Source of the DNA: an uncultured Bacteroidales bacterium
Lineage (GTDB): Bacteria; Bacteroidota; Bacteroidia; Bacteroidales; WCHB1-69
Direction of reading: 5' to 3'
DNA length: 10,918 nucleotides
Assembly: GCA_937949745.1 (NCBI GenBank)
Contig: CALECM010000024.1
Location: 1 to 10,918, forward strand
Of this stretch, positions 1 to 6,399 are shown piece after piece (positions within the stretch are counted from its first letter, which is position 1; the number at the start of each line of letters is the position of its first letter). The position numbers and the translations under genes were made by a program. The notes under the pieces were generated by a model. That model saw nothing but the letters and a program-made list of their open reading frames with translations, did not search any database and was not told where the DNA came from.

Positions 1-83
1 GGATTATTTTCAAAATCTACTATTTTTTGCAGGAAAAGCTCTTTATCCAGATGAACCGGTTTTGTTTTTTCTTGATCACTCAT
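1..83 (-). CDS. 5' end of a gene, probably thioredoxin (partial)
   Basis: An open frame starts at the ATG read on the minus strand from 83 and runs off the left edge, giving 27 complete codons. The visible peptide begins MSDQEKTKPVHL and continues DKELFLQKIVDFENN. The pattern 'K-x-[VI]-H-L-x-K-x-x-F-L-x-K-[IV]-x-x-[FY]-E-x-N-P' resembles the N-terminus of Bacteroidales thioredoxins, which precedes the W-C-G-P-C active site; that site would lie outside the window. The assignment therefore rests on memory of the family's N-terminus and not on catalytic residues. The gene is divergent from rpsU across 210 bases that hold a strong inverted repeat. The reading frame is clear; the product is tentative. 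Confidence 0.5.
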   Translation of the reverse strand, partial: MSDQEKTKPVHLDKELFLQKIVDFENN

Positions 84-133
84 TTTTTTTAATTTGAGTT
101 ATAACATTCTTAATTGTTAAAATGTTTTAAATA

Positions 134-175
134 CGAATTCGATACAATTTACCATAAATAAATGTATCCGATTCG
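134..175. repeat. Imperfect 13-bp inverted repeat in the divergent intergenic region
   Basis: The arms are 134-146 (CGAATTCGATACA) and 163-175 (TGTATCCGATTCG), separated by 16 bases. Twelve of the 13 positions can pair, one of them as G-T, with a single C-C mismatch (140/169). The repeat lies about 50 bases upstream of the minus-strand start at 83 and about 65 bases upstream of the rpsU -7 box. It could be an operator for either gene or a hairpin in a leader of the minus-strand gene. No T-run follows either arm, so a terminator is unlikely. Confidence 0.5.
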
Positions 176-239
176 TTCACATGGATTTAATCTGATAATA
201 AAAAAATATAGAGGATGCTTTTCGTATTAAAAAAAATTG

Positions 240-247
240 TACTTTTG
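240..247 (+). promoter_or_regulatory. Bacteroidota -7 promoter box for rpsU
   Basis: TACTTTTG (followed by C) matches the Bacteroidota housekeeping sigma -7 consensus TAnnTTTG exactly. A clear -33 TTTG is missing; the best candidate is TTCG at 221-224, with a slightly short spacer of 15. The predicted transcript starts near 254, leaving a leader of about 40 bases before the rpsU ATG. Confidence 0.6.
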
Positions 248-293
248 CTTCCCAAAATTAATTTAATCATTTAACAAGAAAGAGGTATTATTT

Positions 294-488
294 ATGATCG
301 TTGTTCCCGTAAAAGAAGGCGAAACTATTGAAAGAGCCTTAAAGAAGCTTAAAAGAAAATTTGAGAAAACCGGCGTTGTAAGAGAATTACGCGACAGGCA
401 GAAATTTACAAAACCGAGTGTGATCAAAAGGGAACAAAAGCTCAAAGCTATCTATGTACAGCAACTTCATGCAAAGGAACTTGACTAG
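294..488 (+). CDS. rpsU: Small ribosomal subunit protein bS21
   Basis: This 64-residue basic protein is ribosomal protein S21, a component of the 30S subunit near the mRNA exit and anti-Shine-Dalgarno region. It begins MIVVPVKEGETIERALKKLK, the family's N-terminal signature (small hydrophobic strand, then an 'E-x-[IL]-[ED]-x-A-L-[KR]-[KR]-[FLW]-K-[RK]' helix), followed by F-E-K-T-G and V-x-R-E-L-R-D-R. The length fits Bacteroidota S21. The start is the first ATG after the promoter box, and the bases before it (AAGAAAGAGG) are purine-rich. It is transcribed alone: a promoter lies just upstream and a terminator 18 bases after the stop. In many relatives rpsU is followed by xerC and a tuf/rRNA-type cluster; here it is followed by a convergent aquaporin gene. 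Identification is confident. Confidence 0.95.
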   Translation: MIVVPVKEGETIERALKKLKRKFEKTGVVRELRDRQKFTKPSVIKREQKLKAIYVQQLHAKELD

Positions 489-505
489 GGATAGTAAAAT
501 CAAAT

Positions 506-535
506 AAAAAAAGCTGCTTCAGGGCAGCTTTTTTT
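506..535. terminator. Bidirectional intrinsic terminator between rpsU and aqpZ
   Basis: The GC stem GCTGC (513-517) pairs with GCAGC (524-528) around a six-base loop. It is flanked by seven A (506-512) and seven T (529-535). Reading rightward it ends rpsU; reading leftward the A-run becomes the T-tract for aqpZ, whose stop lies at 583. It is well placed between two convergent genes. Confidence 0.85.
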
Positions 536-582
536 ATTTTCTCATTGTAATCAGATACTTCGATAAAACAGTATCCGCAAAA

Positions 583-1245
583 TTAATTTTCCGTATCCAA
601 AGCTTTCCAGGTAAAGGACGCTAATATGGCGCCTAAAAACGGGGCTACGATAAATAACCATAGTTGTGATAGTGCCGCTCCACCCTGAAATATGGCCGGT
701 CCGATACTTCTTGCCGGATTTACGGAAGTTCCAGTAATAGGTATACATACGATATGGATCAAAACCAGGGTCAACCCGATAACAAGTCCCGCCAGGTTAT
801 TTGTGGCTCCTTTGGATGTGGTACCTAACACAACCATCACAAATATGAAGGTAAATACGGTTTCGGCGATTAAAGCAGGCCATAATTGCGTATATCCGTT
901 CGCTCCGGTGAATGTAGTGGTAGAAGCCGAATCCTTGGCAAGGACATATAAAACAGCGGATCCGATAATTGCACCGATAACCTGGAATACCATATACATC
1001 CCCGCATCTTTACCCGACATTCTTTTACTGAGGAACATTCCCAGCGTAATAGCCGGATTAATATGGCATCCGGATATTTTTCCGATAGTGTAGGCCATTG
1101 CCACAACCGATAACCCGAATGCAAAAGCCACTCCCAAGGTTCCTACGGAAGCAAATGGCTGAACGGTTCCTGCAAATACTGCACTACCGCACCCCATCAA
1201 AACGAGCACCATTGTTCCGATCATTTCTGCTAAATACTTTTTCAT
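583..1245 (-). CDS. aqpZ: Aquaporin Z-type water channel (MIP family)
   Basis: The 220-residue inner-membrane channel passes water across the cytoplasmic membrane, normally as a tetramer. Six hydrophobic segments are visible, together with both re-entrant signature loops: H-I-N-P-A at residues 61-65 and S-V-N-P-A-R at 174-179. By comparison with E. coli AqpZ the aromatic/arginine filter is Phe43, His164, Thr173 and Arg179, which is the orthodox water-selective set; a glycerol channel would have Gly or Cys in place of His. The N-terminal MKKYLAEMIGTMVLV and the C-terminal I-F-Q-G-G-A-A-L-x-Q-L-W are also AqpZ-like. E. coli AqpZ has 231 residues, so this is full length. The gene has its own promoter box at 1310-1317, shares a terminator with rpsU, and appears monocistronic. 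Confidence 0.95.
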   Translation of the reverse strand: MKKYLAEMIGTMVLVLMGCGSAVFAGTVQPFASVGTLGVAFAFGLSVVAMAYTIGKISGCHINPAITLGMFLSKRMSGKDAGMYMVFQVIGAIIGSAVLYVLAKDSASTTTFTGANGYTQLWPALIAETVFTFIFVMVVLGTTSKGATNNLAGLVIGLTLVLIHIVCIPITGTSVNPARSIGPAIFQGGAALSQLWLFIVAPFLGAILASFTWKALDTEN

Positions 1246-1285
1246 TTTCGTAAATTTGGTAAATATTAGTGATTAATTCTCCTAC

Positions 1286-1305
1286 TCCTAACAGCGATAT
1301 TAGGA
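1286..1305. repeat. 6-bp inverted repeat at the predicted aqpZ transcription start
   Basis: TCCTAA (1286-1291) and TTAGGA (1300-1305) are perfect inverted copies around an 8-base spacer. The predicted transcription start for aqpZ, about 7 bases beyond its -7 box, falls near 1303, so the repeat straddles or immediately follows it. It might be a small operator. Six-base arms can arise by chance, so support is weak. Confidence 0.25.
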
Positions 1306-1309
1306 AATG

Positions 1310-1317
1310 CAAAGATA
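1310..1317 (-). promoter_or_regulatory. Bacteroidota -7 promoter box for aqpZ
   Basis: Read on the minus strand the box is TATCTTTG followed by C, an exact TAnnTTTG match. About 18 bases further upstream is TTTC (1336-1339), a near match to the -33 TTTG. The leader to the aqpZ ATG would be roughly 58 bases. Confidence 0.6.
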
Positions 1318-1552
1318 AATATAAGTCTCCTTAAGAAATTATGAAAATGCAATATGCAGTATCTTTTGGTAAACTTATATAAAAAAAAGATGTGGGATTC
1401 TTAATACAGGATTAGTTCGCTTGCTTTTTCTGTTGATTAAACAACTGATAGTTATGCTAAACCTTTATCCTGGTCCGGACGAATCTTATTTTTTCTTAGA
1501 AGTACGTGTGAAAGTATAATAAATCAACATTAATCACGCTATTATTGTTATG

Positions 1553-1586
1553 AATCCATAATCCAAGAGATTTATCATTATGGATT
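1553..1586. repeat. 9-bp perfect inverted repeat beside the lipoprotein promoter
   Basis: AATCCATAA (1553-1561) and TTATGGATT (1578-1586) are perfect inverted copies with a 16-base spacer. The left arm also holds two overlapping direct copies of AATCCA. The right arm ends three bases before the -33 TTG of the downstream promoter. This placement suggests a repressor or activator site for the DUF4837 / sigma factor genes; a role is not proven by sequence. Confidence 0.4.
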
Positions 1587-1588
1587 AC

Positions 1589-1619
1589 TTGGGTAATTCC
1601 GATGAAAATCGTATTATTG
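1589..1619 (+). promoter_or_regulatory. Bacteroidota promoter for the DUF4837 / ECF sigma genes
   Basis: A -33 TTG (1589-1591) is separated by 20 bases from TATTATTG (1612-1619, followed by C), which differs from TAnnTTTG at one position. Spacing is ideal for the Bacteroidota housekeeping sigma. The predicted leader is about 27 bases before the ATG at 1653. Confidence 0.5.
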
Positions 1620-1652
1620 CATTAAAATATTTTACACTTTAAAAAGAACGCC

Positions 1653-2636
1653 ATGAAAAAAATTTCATTATCACTTGCCATTTTGTGCGGATTATTTTTC
1701 ATCGTTTCCTGTGGTAATAAAAAAGGGCCTACTATTAAGGTAGACAATTTCTCCAATGGAAAGGCCGGGGAGATCATCCTGATTATGGACCACAACATAT
1801 GGCCGGATACTCTCCGGAACGAAGTTAAGAATGTGTTGACACAACCCCAGCCTGCCATTAACCAGATCGAACCGATGTTTGACATACTCGATTTCCAGAA
1901 TAAGGATTTTTCTTCCAATTTCCAGCGACACAGGAGCATCGTACGCTTTGACATCAATCCTGATTACTCTGGCAATACTTTCAATATTGAAAATAACGTG
2001 TGGTCTTCTCCGCAGGTCTATGTTCATATCAAGGGAAATAATATCAATGATGCCTTGCGGTTATTTATGGATAACCAGGACCGGATCATCAATGTACTCT
2101 ATGACAACGACCTGAAAAGGTTGCAGACCACTTATTCCCGTGATGTGGATGCGAATACGGAAAAACTGATCAGGGAAAAATTCGGTATCTTTCTCTCCGT
2201 CCCCAGCCAATATTTCGTGGCAAGTGACGAGCCAGATTTCCTTTGGTTGCGTTTCAGGACAATGAGAAACGACCGTTTCATCATGATTTACAAAACACCC
2301 ATGACAGAAATCACTGCAGAGAAACTCATGGATACCAGGGATAGTATTACCAAAAAATATATTCCCGGAGCAGTACAGGGAGCCTACCCTATACTTGCCC
2401 GGAAATTGGGATATCCTATCATCGAACAGACCAGGATAGGAAATAAGCAGGGAATGGAAATGAGAGGATTATGGGAATCTGTAAATGATAAAATGGGAGG
2501 TCCTTTCTACAGTTTTTCTTTCCTCGATCCTTCCGGCCAAAATTGCATCACTGTGGATGGATTCGTCTATGCTCCGCAAGAAGATAAGCGTGACTATATC
2601 CGCGAAGTGGAAGCCATCGTAAAATCCATCAGGTAA
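1653..2636 (+). CDS. DUF4837 family lipoprotein
   Basis: The 327-residue protein starts with a classic lipoprotein signal: two lysines, a hydrophobic stretch, then I-V-S-C with the predicted lipidated Cys20. It is therefore expected to be exported and membrane-anchored. The remainder resembles the Bacteroidota-specific DUF4837 family. Features of that family here are the early G-K-A-G-E-I-I-L-I-M segment (residues about 36-45), where the 'W-x-x-x-L-R-x-E/x-V' helix follows, the D-F-L-W-L-R segment near the middle, and M-R-G-L-W-E about 60 residues before the end. No catalytic motif is apparent and the family function is, to my knowledge, unknown. It is the first gene after a promoter; an ECF sigma gene follows after 50 bases, so the two may be co-transcribed. 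The start is fixed by the signal peptide. Confidence 0.8.
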   Translation: MKKISLSLAILCGLFFIVSCGNKKGPTIKVDNFSNGKAGEIILIMDHNIWPDTLRNEVKNVLTQPQPAINQIEPMFDILDFQNKDFSSNFQRHRSIVRFDINPDYSGNTFNIENNVWSSPQVYVHIKGNNINDALRLFMDNQDRIINVLYDNDLKRLQTTYSRDVDANTEKLIREKFGIFLSVPSQYFVASDEPDFLWLRFRTMRNDRFIMIYKTPMTEITAEKLMDTRDSITKKYIPGAVQGAYPILARKLGYPIIEQTRIGNKQGMEMRGLWESVNDKMGGPFYSFSFLDPSGQNCITVDGFVYAPQEDKRDYIREVEAIVKSIR

Positions 2637-2686
2637 TCCTTTCCCGATATTCCGGAACATTTATTATTCTATTGCGTCTATAGGCA

Positions 2687-3232
2687 GTGAATAGTCATCA
2701 AGAAGATAAAAAATTGATTGAAGGTTGTTTGAAAAATGACAGGAACAGCCAGAAGTTATTGTATGACAAATATTCACCGGCTATGCTAGGGATTTGCATG
2801 CGTTATGCGAACTGTAAAGATGAAGCGGAAGATATTATGATAGAAGGATTTGTGAATGTTTTTAACCGGTTGGATTCTTATAAAGGGGAAAGTTCCCTCT
2901 ATTACTGGATTAAAAGGGTTATGGTAAATTGCTCCATTTCTTATTTTAGAAAAAATGCGAAACATTTTCAAAATCTTTCCATAGACGAGTTCCCTGATAA
3001 CGATGTGGAAGATAATACGGTAAGTGTGGAAAGTAATATGGCCCAAAAGGAATTATTACGAATTATACAGGAAATGCCCGAACATCTGAGGGTGGTATTA
3101 AACTTAAGAGCTTTCGAAGCTTACGAATATGAAGACATCGCACGGGAGTTGAACATATCGGAAATAACTTCCAGAACACGGTTCTCCAAAGCAAAAAAAT
3201 GGTTGGAAGAAAGATTAAATATCGTGAGGTGA
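2687..3232 (+). CDS. ECF-type RNA polymerase sigma factor
   Basis: The 181-residue protein has the two-domain build of an ECF sigma factor, which directs RNA polymerase to a small regulon. Region 2 covers about residues 24-90: L-L-Y-D-K-Y-S, then M-R-Y-A-N-C-x-D-E-A-E-D-I and F-x-R-L-D-S-Y-K-G-E-S-S-L-x-x-W-I, ending in the -10-binding segment. Region 4 covers about 122-178: M-P-E-H-L-R-V-V, then Y-E-D-I-A-R-E-L-N-I-S-E-I-T-S-R-T-R-F-S-K-A-K, the -35-binding helix-turn-helix; the usual G-T-V-K-S-R-L is here E-I-T-S-R-T-R. The start is GTG: a TAG stop sits two codons upstream in frame (2681-2683) and there is no early ATG. A membrane partner follows after 8 bases, the usual arrangement for an ECF/anti-sigma pair. 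Confidence 0.9.
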   Translation: MNSHQEDKKLIEGCLKNDRNSQKLLYDKYSPAMLGICMRYANCKDEAEDIMIEGFVNVFNRLDSYKGESSLYYWIKRVMVNCSISYFRKNAKHFQNLSIDEFPDNDVEDNTVSVESNMAQKELLRIIQEMPEHLRVVLNLRAFEAYEYEDIARELNISEITSRTRFSKAKKWLEERLNIVR

Positions 3233-3240
3233 AATAGAGT

Positions 3241-4191
3241 ATGGAAAAGAATATAGCAGACTTATTAAAAGATTTTACGGAAGAACCTTCTCCGGGATGC
3301 TGGGAAAATATTGAACAGCAACTTCCCGCCGTGAATTCTTCCGGACCCGGAAACGAAAATATTCCCGATACCTCCATATCTTCTTCCGTTAAAAGTTCCT
3401 TCCTACAAAAATCAGCAGGATTTTGGGTAAAAGCGGTTGCAGTTACCGTAACGACCGCTACGGTTGCGACCTTGGCTATCATGGCGATCGTTAACAATGA
3501 TAAAAGTGAAATCCCTTCAGGCTCAACTCCTCAAACTCCTGTTGAAAACATATTGATCCCAAAAGATACATTGCCGCAAAATGAGCAACATGAAAGCATT
3601 CCGCAGAATACCATATCTTATAAGACTGAAAAGGAAACAAAACAAAATACCAAAACAGTAATCCACAACGAAACCACATCGAATACACAAAACCAACCGG
3701 AACTTAAAGAAAATACCGAAGCTGTTGCTGCTAAAATTTCCCCAGTTCCAACTGAATCTGCACCTTCAGCTACAAAACCGCAGGAAGTGGCCCGGAAAAT
3801 GGATAATACTGAAACTCCAACCGCACCAGCGCCTTCCGTTAAACCCGCGGATACACCTAAAGAAGTTACCGAAGATCCGGTGATCCGGAACAGAGCTCCG
3901 GAAGAAGAAGAAATTGATTACAATCCTCCCGTTAAACTGGAGATCCCGAATGTAATAACCCCCAATGGAGACGGAATAAATGACTTCTTCGAGATACGTG
4001 GAATTGAATATTGCAACAAAGCCCATCTTATCATTCAAAATCGTTCCGGAAAAATCATCTTCGAATCCCGTCAATATCAAAATAATTGGGGAAGCGATGC
4101 CGAAGAAGGAGTATATTACTATTATTTCTATTATACGATTAACGGAATAGACGATGCTTCCAAAGGTACCCTCACCGTTTTAAGGAGATAA
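3241..4191 (+). CDS. Membrane-anchored putative anti-sigma factor with gliding-type (CHU_C) C-terminal domain
   Basis: The 316-residue protein has four parts. Residues 1-61 form a cytoplasmic region with L-L-K-D-F-x-E-E-P-S-P-G-C-W-E-N-I, resembling the 'P-x-x-x-W-x-x-I' N-terminus of Bacteroidota proteins encoded right after ECF sigma genes. Residues about 62-84 are a single transmembrane helix. Residues 85-231 are a Pro/Thr/Glu-rich low-complexity linker, predicted periplasmic. Residues 232-316 match the gliding-motility-associated C-terminal domain (CHU_C, type B CTD of the type IX secretion system): I-T-P-N-G-D-G-I-N-D-F-F at 239-250, then I-I-Q-N-R-S-G-K, N-N-W-G, E-E-G-V-Y-Y-Y and K-G-T-L-T. 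There is no signal peptide, so it should stay anchored and not be secreted. The gene follows the ECF sigma after 8 bases, so a sigma-binding sensor role is inferred. Canonical N-R-W-G is N-R-S-G here. Confidence 0.75.
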   Translation: MEKNIADLLKDFTEEPSPGCWENIEQQLPAVNSSGPGNENIPDTSISSSVKSSFLQKSAGFWVKAVAVTVTTATVATLAIMAIVNNDKSEIPSGSTPQTPVENILIPKDTLPQNEQHESIPQNTISYKTEKETKQNTKTVIHNETTSNTQNQPELKENTEAVAAKISPVPTESAPSATKPQEVARKMDNTETPTAPAPSVKPADTPKEVTEDPVIRNRAPEEEEIDYNPPVKLEIPNVITPNGDGINDFFEIRGIEYCNKAHLIIQNRSGKIIFESRQYQNNWGSDAEEGVYYYYFYYTINGIDDASKGTLTVLRR

Positions 4192-4211
4192 AAACATATC
4201 GAAAAAACCCG

Positions 4212-4219
4212 TACTTTTG
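4212..4219 (+). promoter_or_regulatory. Bacteroidota -7 promoter box for the ABC permease gene
   Basis: TACTTTTG followed by C is an exact TAnnTTTG match, identical to the rpsU box. I see no TTG at the right distance upstream, so the -33 is weak or absent. The predicted transcript start near 4226 leaves only about 14 bases before the ATG at 4240. The box supports that start and separates this gene from the sigma/anti-sigma genes. Confidence 0.55.
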
Positions 4220-4239
4220 CTTGATATTTATGGCAGGTT

Positions 4240-5316
4240 ATGGGAAGATTTATCATTAAAAGGATATTGTACGGTTTTCTGGTAATGTTCGGTGTTATCA
4301 CACTGGTTTTCTTCCTTTTTACCGTATTGCCTTCCGACCCTGCGCGAATGATGATGGGACAGCGTAGCGATCTTGCTACGGAAGAAGCCATCCGTAAAGA
4401 AATGGGACTGGATCTTCCGGTTGGCATTCAGTACCTGGCCTACCTGAACGACCTCTCTTTCATATCATGGCACGAAACCGGTGATCCGGATTCATTCTGG
4501 TATCTGGATGACAATGATTACAGTTATATTACGCTTTTACCATTTAAGAATTCATCTGTTGTACTGAAAAAACCTTTTTTACGCAGGTCATACCAAACCA
4601 AACGTCCGGTGGCTGAAGTATTGACGGAAGCTTTCCCCAAGACTGCCATTTTAGCTGTGGTTGCTATTTTCTTTGCTATTATCGTCGGGATTTTTATCGG
4701 CGTATTATGCGCAATTTATAAAGATACATGGTTCGATAAGATCGCGCTCTTCTTTTCCGTACTGGGAATGTCGGTCCCTTCTTTTTTCGCGGCTATTCTG
4801 TTTGCGTGGGTCTTTGCGTTTTTACTTTCGGACTATACCGGATTGAGTATGTTCGGTAGCCTTTTCACAGTCGATGATTACGGTTCGGGACAATACCTCG
4901 ATCTGAAAAACCTTATTTTACCTGCCATTACACTGGGCATAAGACCGTTGGCCCTTGTAGTGGAACTCACTAAGAATTCTGTTCTGGATGTACTGTCGCA
5001 GGATTATATCCGTACGGCAAAAGCCAAAGGACTACCTTACAGGAAGATACTGGTGAAACATACGTTAAAGAATGCACTGAATCCCGTGGTAACGGCTATA
5101 TCCGGATGGTTGGCCTCACTATTGGCAGGCGCGGTTTTCGTAGAATATATTTTCGACTGGAAAGGAATGGGAGTGGTAATCGTCGATGCCTTAAATTTTT
5201 ACGATTTTCCGATGGTAATGGGAGCTTTGTTGTATGTGTCCATCATTTTGATCATCATCAATATATTAAGCGATGTGATCTACGGATGGCTGGATCCCCG
5301 TATTAAAACCGGATAA
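4240..5316 (+). CDS. ABC transporter permease, peptide/nickel (OppB/DppB) family
   Basis: The 358-residue inner-membrane protein is a permease subunit of the peptide-type ABC importers. An N-terminal M-G-R-F-I-I-K-R-I-L helix (TM1, about 9-30) ends in L-P-S-D-P-A, like the L-P-G-D-P of OppB/DppB. Further helices begin near residues 134 and 166, and the ATPase-coupling EAA loop is visible as Q-D-Y-I-R-T-A-K-A-K-G-L-P at about 254-266. The end, W-L-D-P-R-I-K, is also typical. The region between TM1 and TM2 (about 100 residues, including an acidic, aromatic-rich stretch near 75-100) is longer than in the E. coli proteins of about 340 residues. No second permease, binding protein or ATPase gene is next to it, so the partners must be elsewhere. 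An alternative ATG at 4230 is in another frame. Confidence 0.9.
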   Translation: MGRFIIKRILYGFLVMFGVITLVFFLFTVLPSDPARMMMGQRSDLATEEAIRKEMGLDLPVGIQYLAYLNDLSFISWHETGDPDSFWYLDDNDYSYITLLPFKNSSVVLKKPFLRRSYQTKRPVAEVLTEAFPKTAILAVVAIFFAIIVGIFIGVLCAIYKDTWFDKIALFFSVLGMSVPSFFAAILFAWVFAFLLSDYTGLSMFGSLFTVDDYGSGQYLDLKNLILPAITLGIRPLALVVELTKNSVLDVLSQDYIRTAKAKGLPYRKILVKHTLKNALNPVVTAISGWLASLLAGAVFVEYIFDWKGMGVVIVDALNFYDFPMVMGALLYVSIILIIINILSDVIYGWLDPRIKTG

Positions 5317-5345
5317 ATAATCAAAAACTATTGGATTACATAAAC

Positions 5346-6371
5346 ATGAATGATATCAGGGATATTTCCTCATCCGAACTTCAGCAGTTTCTTTTAGAAA
5401 ATGGAGAAAAACCATTCCGGACGAAACAGATCAGGGAATGGCTGTGGAAAAAGGGAACAAGAAATTTTGATGAAATGTCGAATTTATCCGTAGCATTACG
5501 AGATAAATTAAAATCTCATTTTACCTTTAAAACCACTTCGATTAAGGAAGAGATTGAAAGCACGGACCACACTATTAAATTTCTTTTTCAATTGCACGAC
5601 GGAGAACTCATAGAGGGAGTTCTTATACCTTCCCAAAACCGGGTTACGGCTTGTTTGTCATCCCAGGCCGGCTGTCCGCTTGGATGTATATTCTGTGCAA
5701 CCGGTTCAATGGGTTTTAAAAGAAATCTTCATTATGCGGAAATTTTCGATCAATTTAACCTGATGAATGAAAAATCCGTTATAAATTTCGGAAGAGAGAT
5801 TTCCAATATTGTATATATGGGGATGGGAGAGCCTTTACTCAATTATGAGCATGTCATGACCTCCATTGACATTCTGACTTCTCCCGACGGTAAAGCACTC
5901 TCCCCGTCACGGATAACCTTATCCACAGTCGGTATCGTGAAAGGAATCCGGCAACTGGCAGATGACCGCTTTAAAGCCGGACTGGCAGTATCGTTACACA
6001 GCGCGGATGAAACCGTCCGGCGGAAACTCATACCGGCCGCGAAAAACAATTCACTGGAAGATCTTCGCAAAGCACTGGAATATTTCTTTGAAAAAAGCAA
6101 TGAAAGAATAACCTTCGAATATCTTCTTTTACAAGGGATCAATGATTCGATCAAAGACGCGGAGAAACTGGCCGTTTATTGCCGTGCCTTTCCGGTTAAG
6201 ATCAATCTTATAGAATATAACAATACAGGAACAGGATTACAGGGGAGTTCGAAAGAAAATATAGAAATTTTCAGTGAATTTTTAAAAGCTAAAAACATGG
6301 TAGTCAATATAAGACGCAGCAAAGGACAAGATATTTCAGCAGCTTGCGGCCAACTTGTGCGCAAATATTAA
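5346..6371 (+). CDS. rlmN: Dual-specificity RNA methyltransferase RlmN (radical SAM)
   Basis: The 341-residue cytoplasmic enzyme methylates C2 of A2503 in 23S rRNA and, in many bacteria, of A37 in some tRNAs. The N-terminal accessory domain contains the K-P-F-R-T-K-Q-I-R-E-W-L-W-K-K-G segment. The radical SAM cluster C-P-L-G-C-I-F-C has Cys110, Cys114 and Cys117; the two catalytic cysteines are Cys103 (A-C-L-S-S-Q) and Cys334 (S-A-A-C-G-Q-L). The Y-M-G-M-G-E-P-L-L-N motif, which binds SAM, is intact, as are L-S-T-V-G-I and S-L-H-S-A. I chose the ATG at 5346; the frame is open to a TTG at 5331, which would add five residues, but no ribosome site favours it. The gene begins 29 bases after the permease and could be co-transcribed with it. 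Length and motifs show a functional enzyme. Confidence 0.95.
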   Translation: MNDIRDISSSELQQFLLENGEKPFRTKQIREWLWKKGTRNFDEMSNLSVALRDKLKSHFTFKTTSIKEEIESTDHTIKFLFQLHDGELIEGVLIPSQNRVTACLSSQAGCPLGCIFCATGSMGFKRNLHYAEIFDQFNLMNEKSVINFGREISNIVYMGMGEPLLNYEHVMTSIDILTSPDGKALSPSRITLSTVGIVKGIRQLADDRFKAGLAVSLHSADETVRRKLIPAAKNNSLEDLRKALEYFFEKSNERITFEYLLLQGINDSIKDAEKLAVYCRAFPVKINLIEYNNTGTGLQGSSKENIEIFSEFLKAKNMVVNIRRSKGQDISAACGQLVRKY

Positions 6372-6387
6372 ATTTTTTGTATTTTTG
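6355..6387 (+). promoter_or_regulatory. Bacteroidota promoter for tRNA-Gln
   Basis: TATTTTTG (6380-6387, followed by C) matches TAnnTTTG exactly. A TTG at 6355-6357, inside the end of rlmN, lies 22 bases upstream. The predicted start near 6394 is only a few bases before the mature tRNA 5' end at 6400. Confidence 0.6.
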
Positions 6388-6399
6388 CAACCGGAAAAT

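Larger units (their letters stand above)
1246..1652. other. Non-coding divergent region with promoters and inverted repeats
   Basis: This gap of 407 bases separates aqpZ (leftward) from the DUF4837 lipoprotein gene (rightward). I see no convincing coding frame or RNA gene in it. It holds a promoter for each flanking gene, a 6-bp inverted repeat near the predicted aqpZ transcription start (1286-1305) and a 9-bp inverted repeat next to the lipoprotein promoter (1553-1586). Nothing recognisable lies between about 1345 and 1550. Confidence 0.6.

Noticed and set aside
253..260. Minus-strand TAATTTTG as a promoter for the gene at 1-83
   Set aside because: It fits the -7 consensus but would imply a leader of about 170 bases overlapping the rpsU promoter, and no -33 supports it.
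692..1093. A 133-codon open frame antisense to aqpZ
   Set aside because: It lies wholly inside a clear aquaporin gene, has no recognisable family or promoter, and is explained by the codon pattern of the real gene.
3241..4191. Treating the CHU_C-domain protein as a secreted type IX substrate or adhesin
   Set aside because: There is no N-terminal signal peptide; the hydrophobic segment is at residues 62-84 after a cytoplasmic-type region, and the gene follows an ECF sigma.
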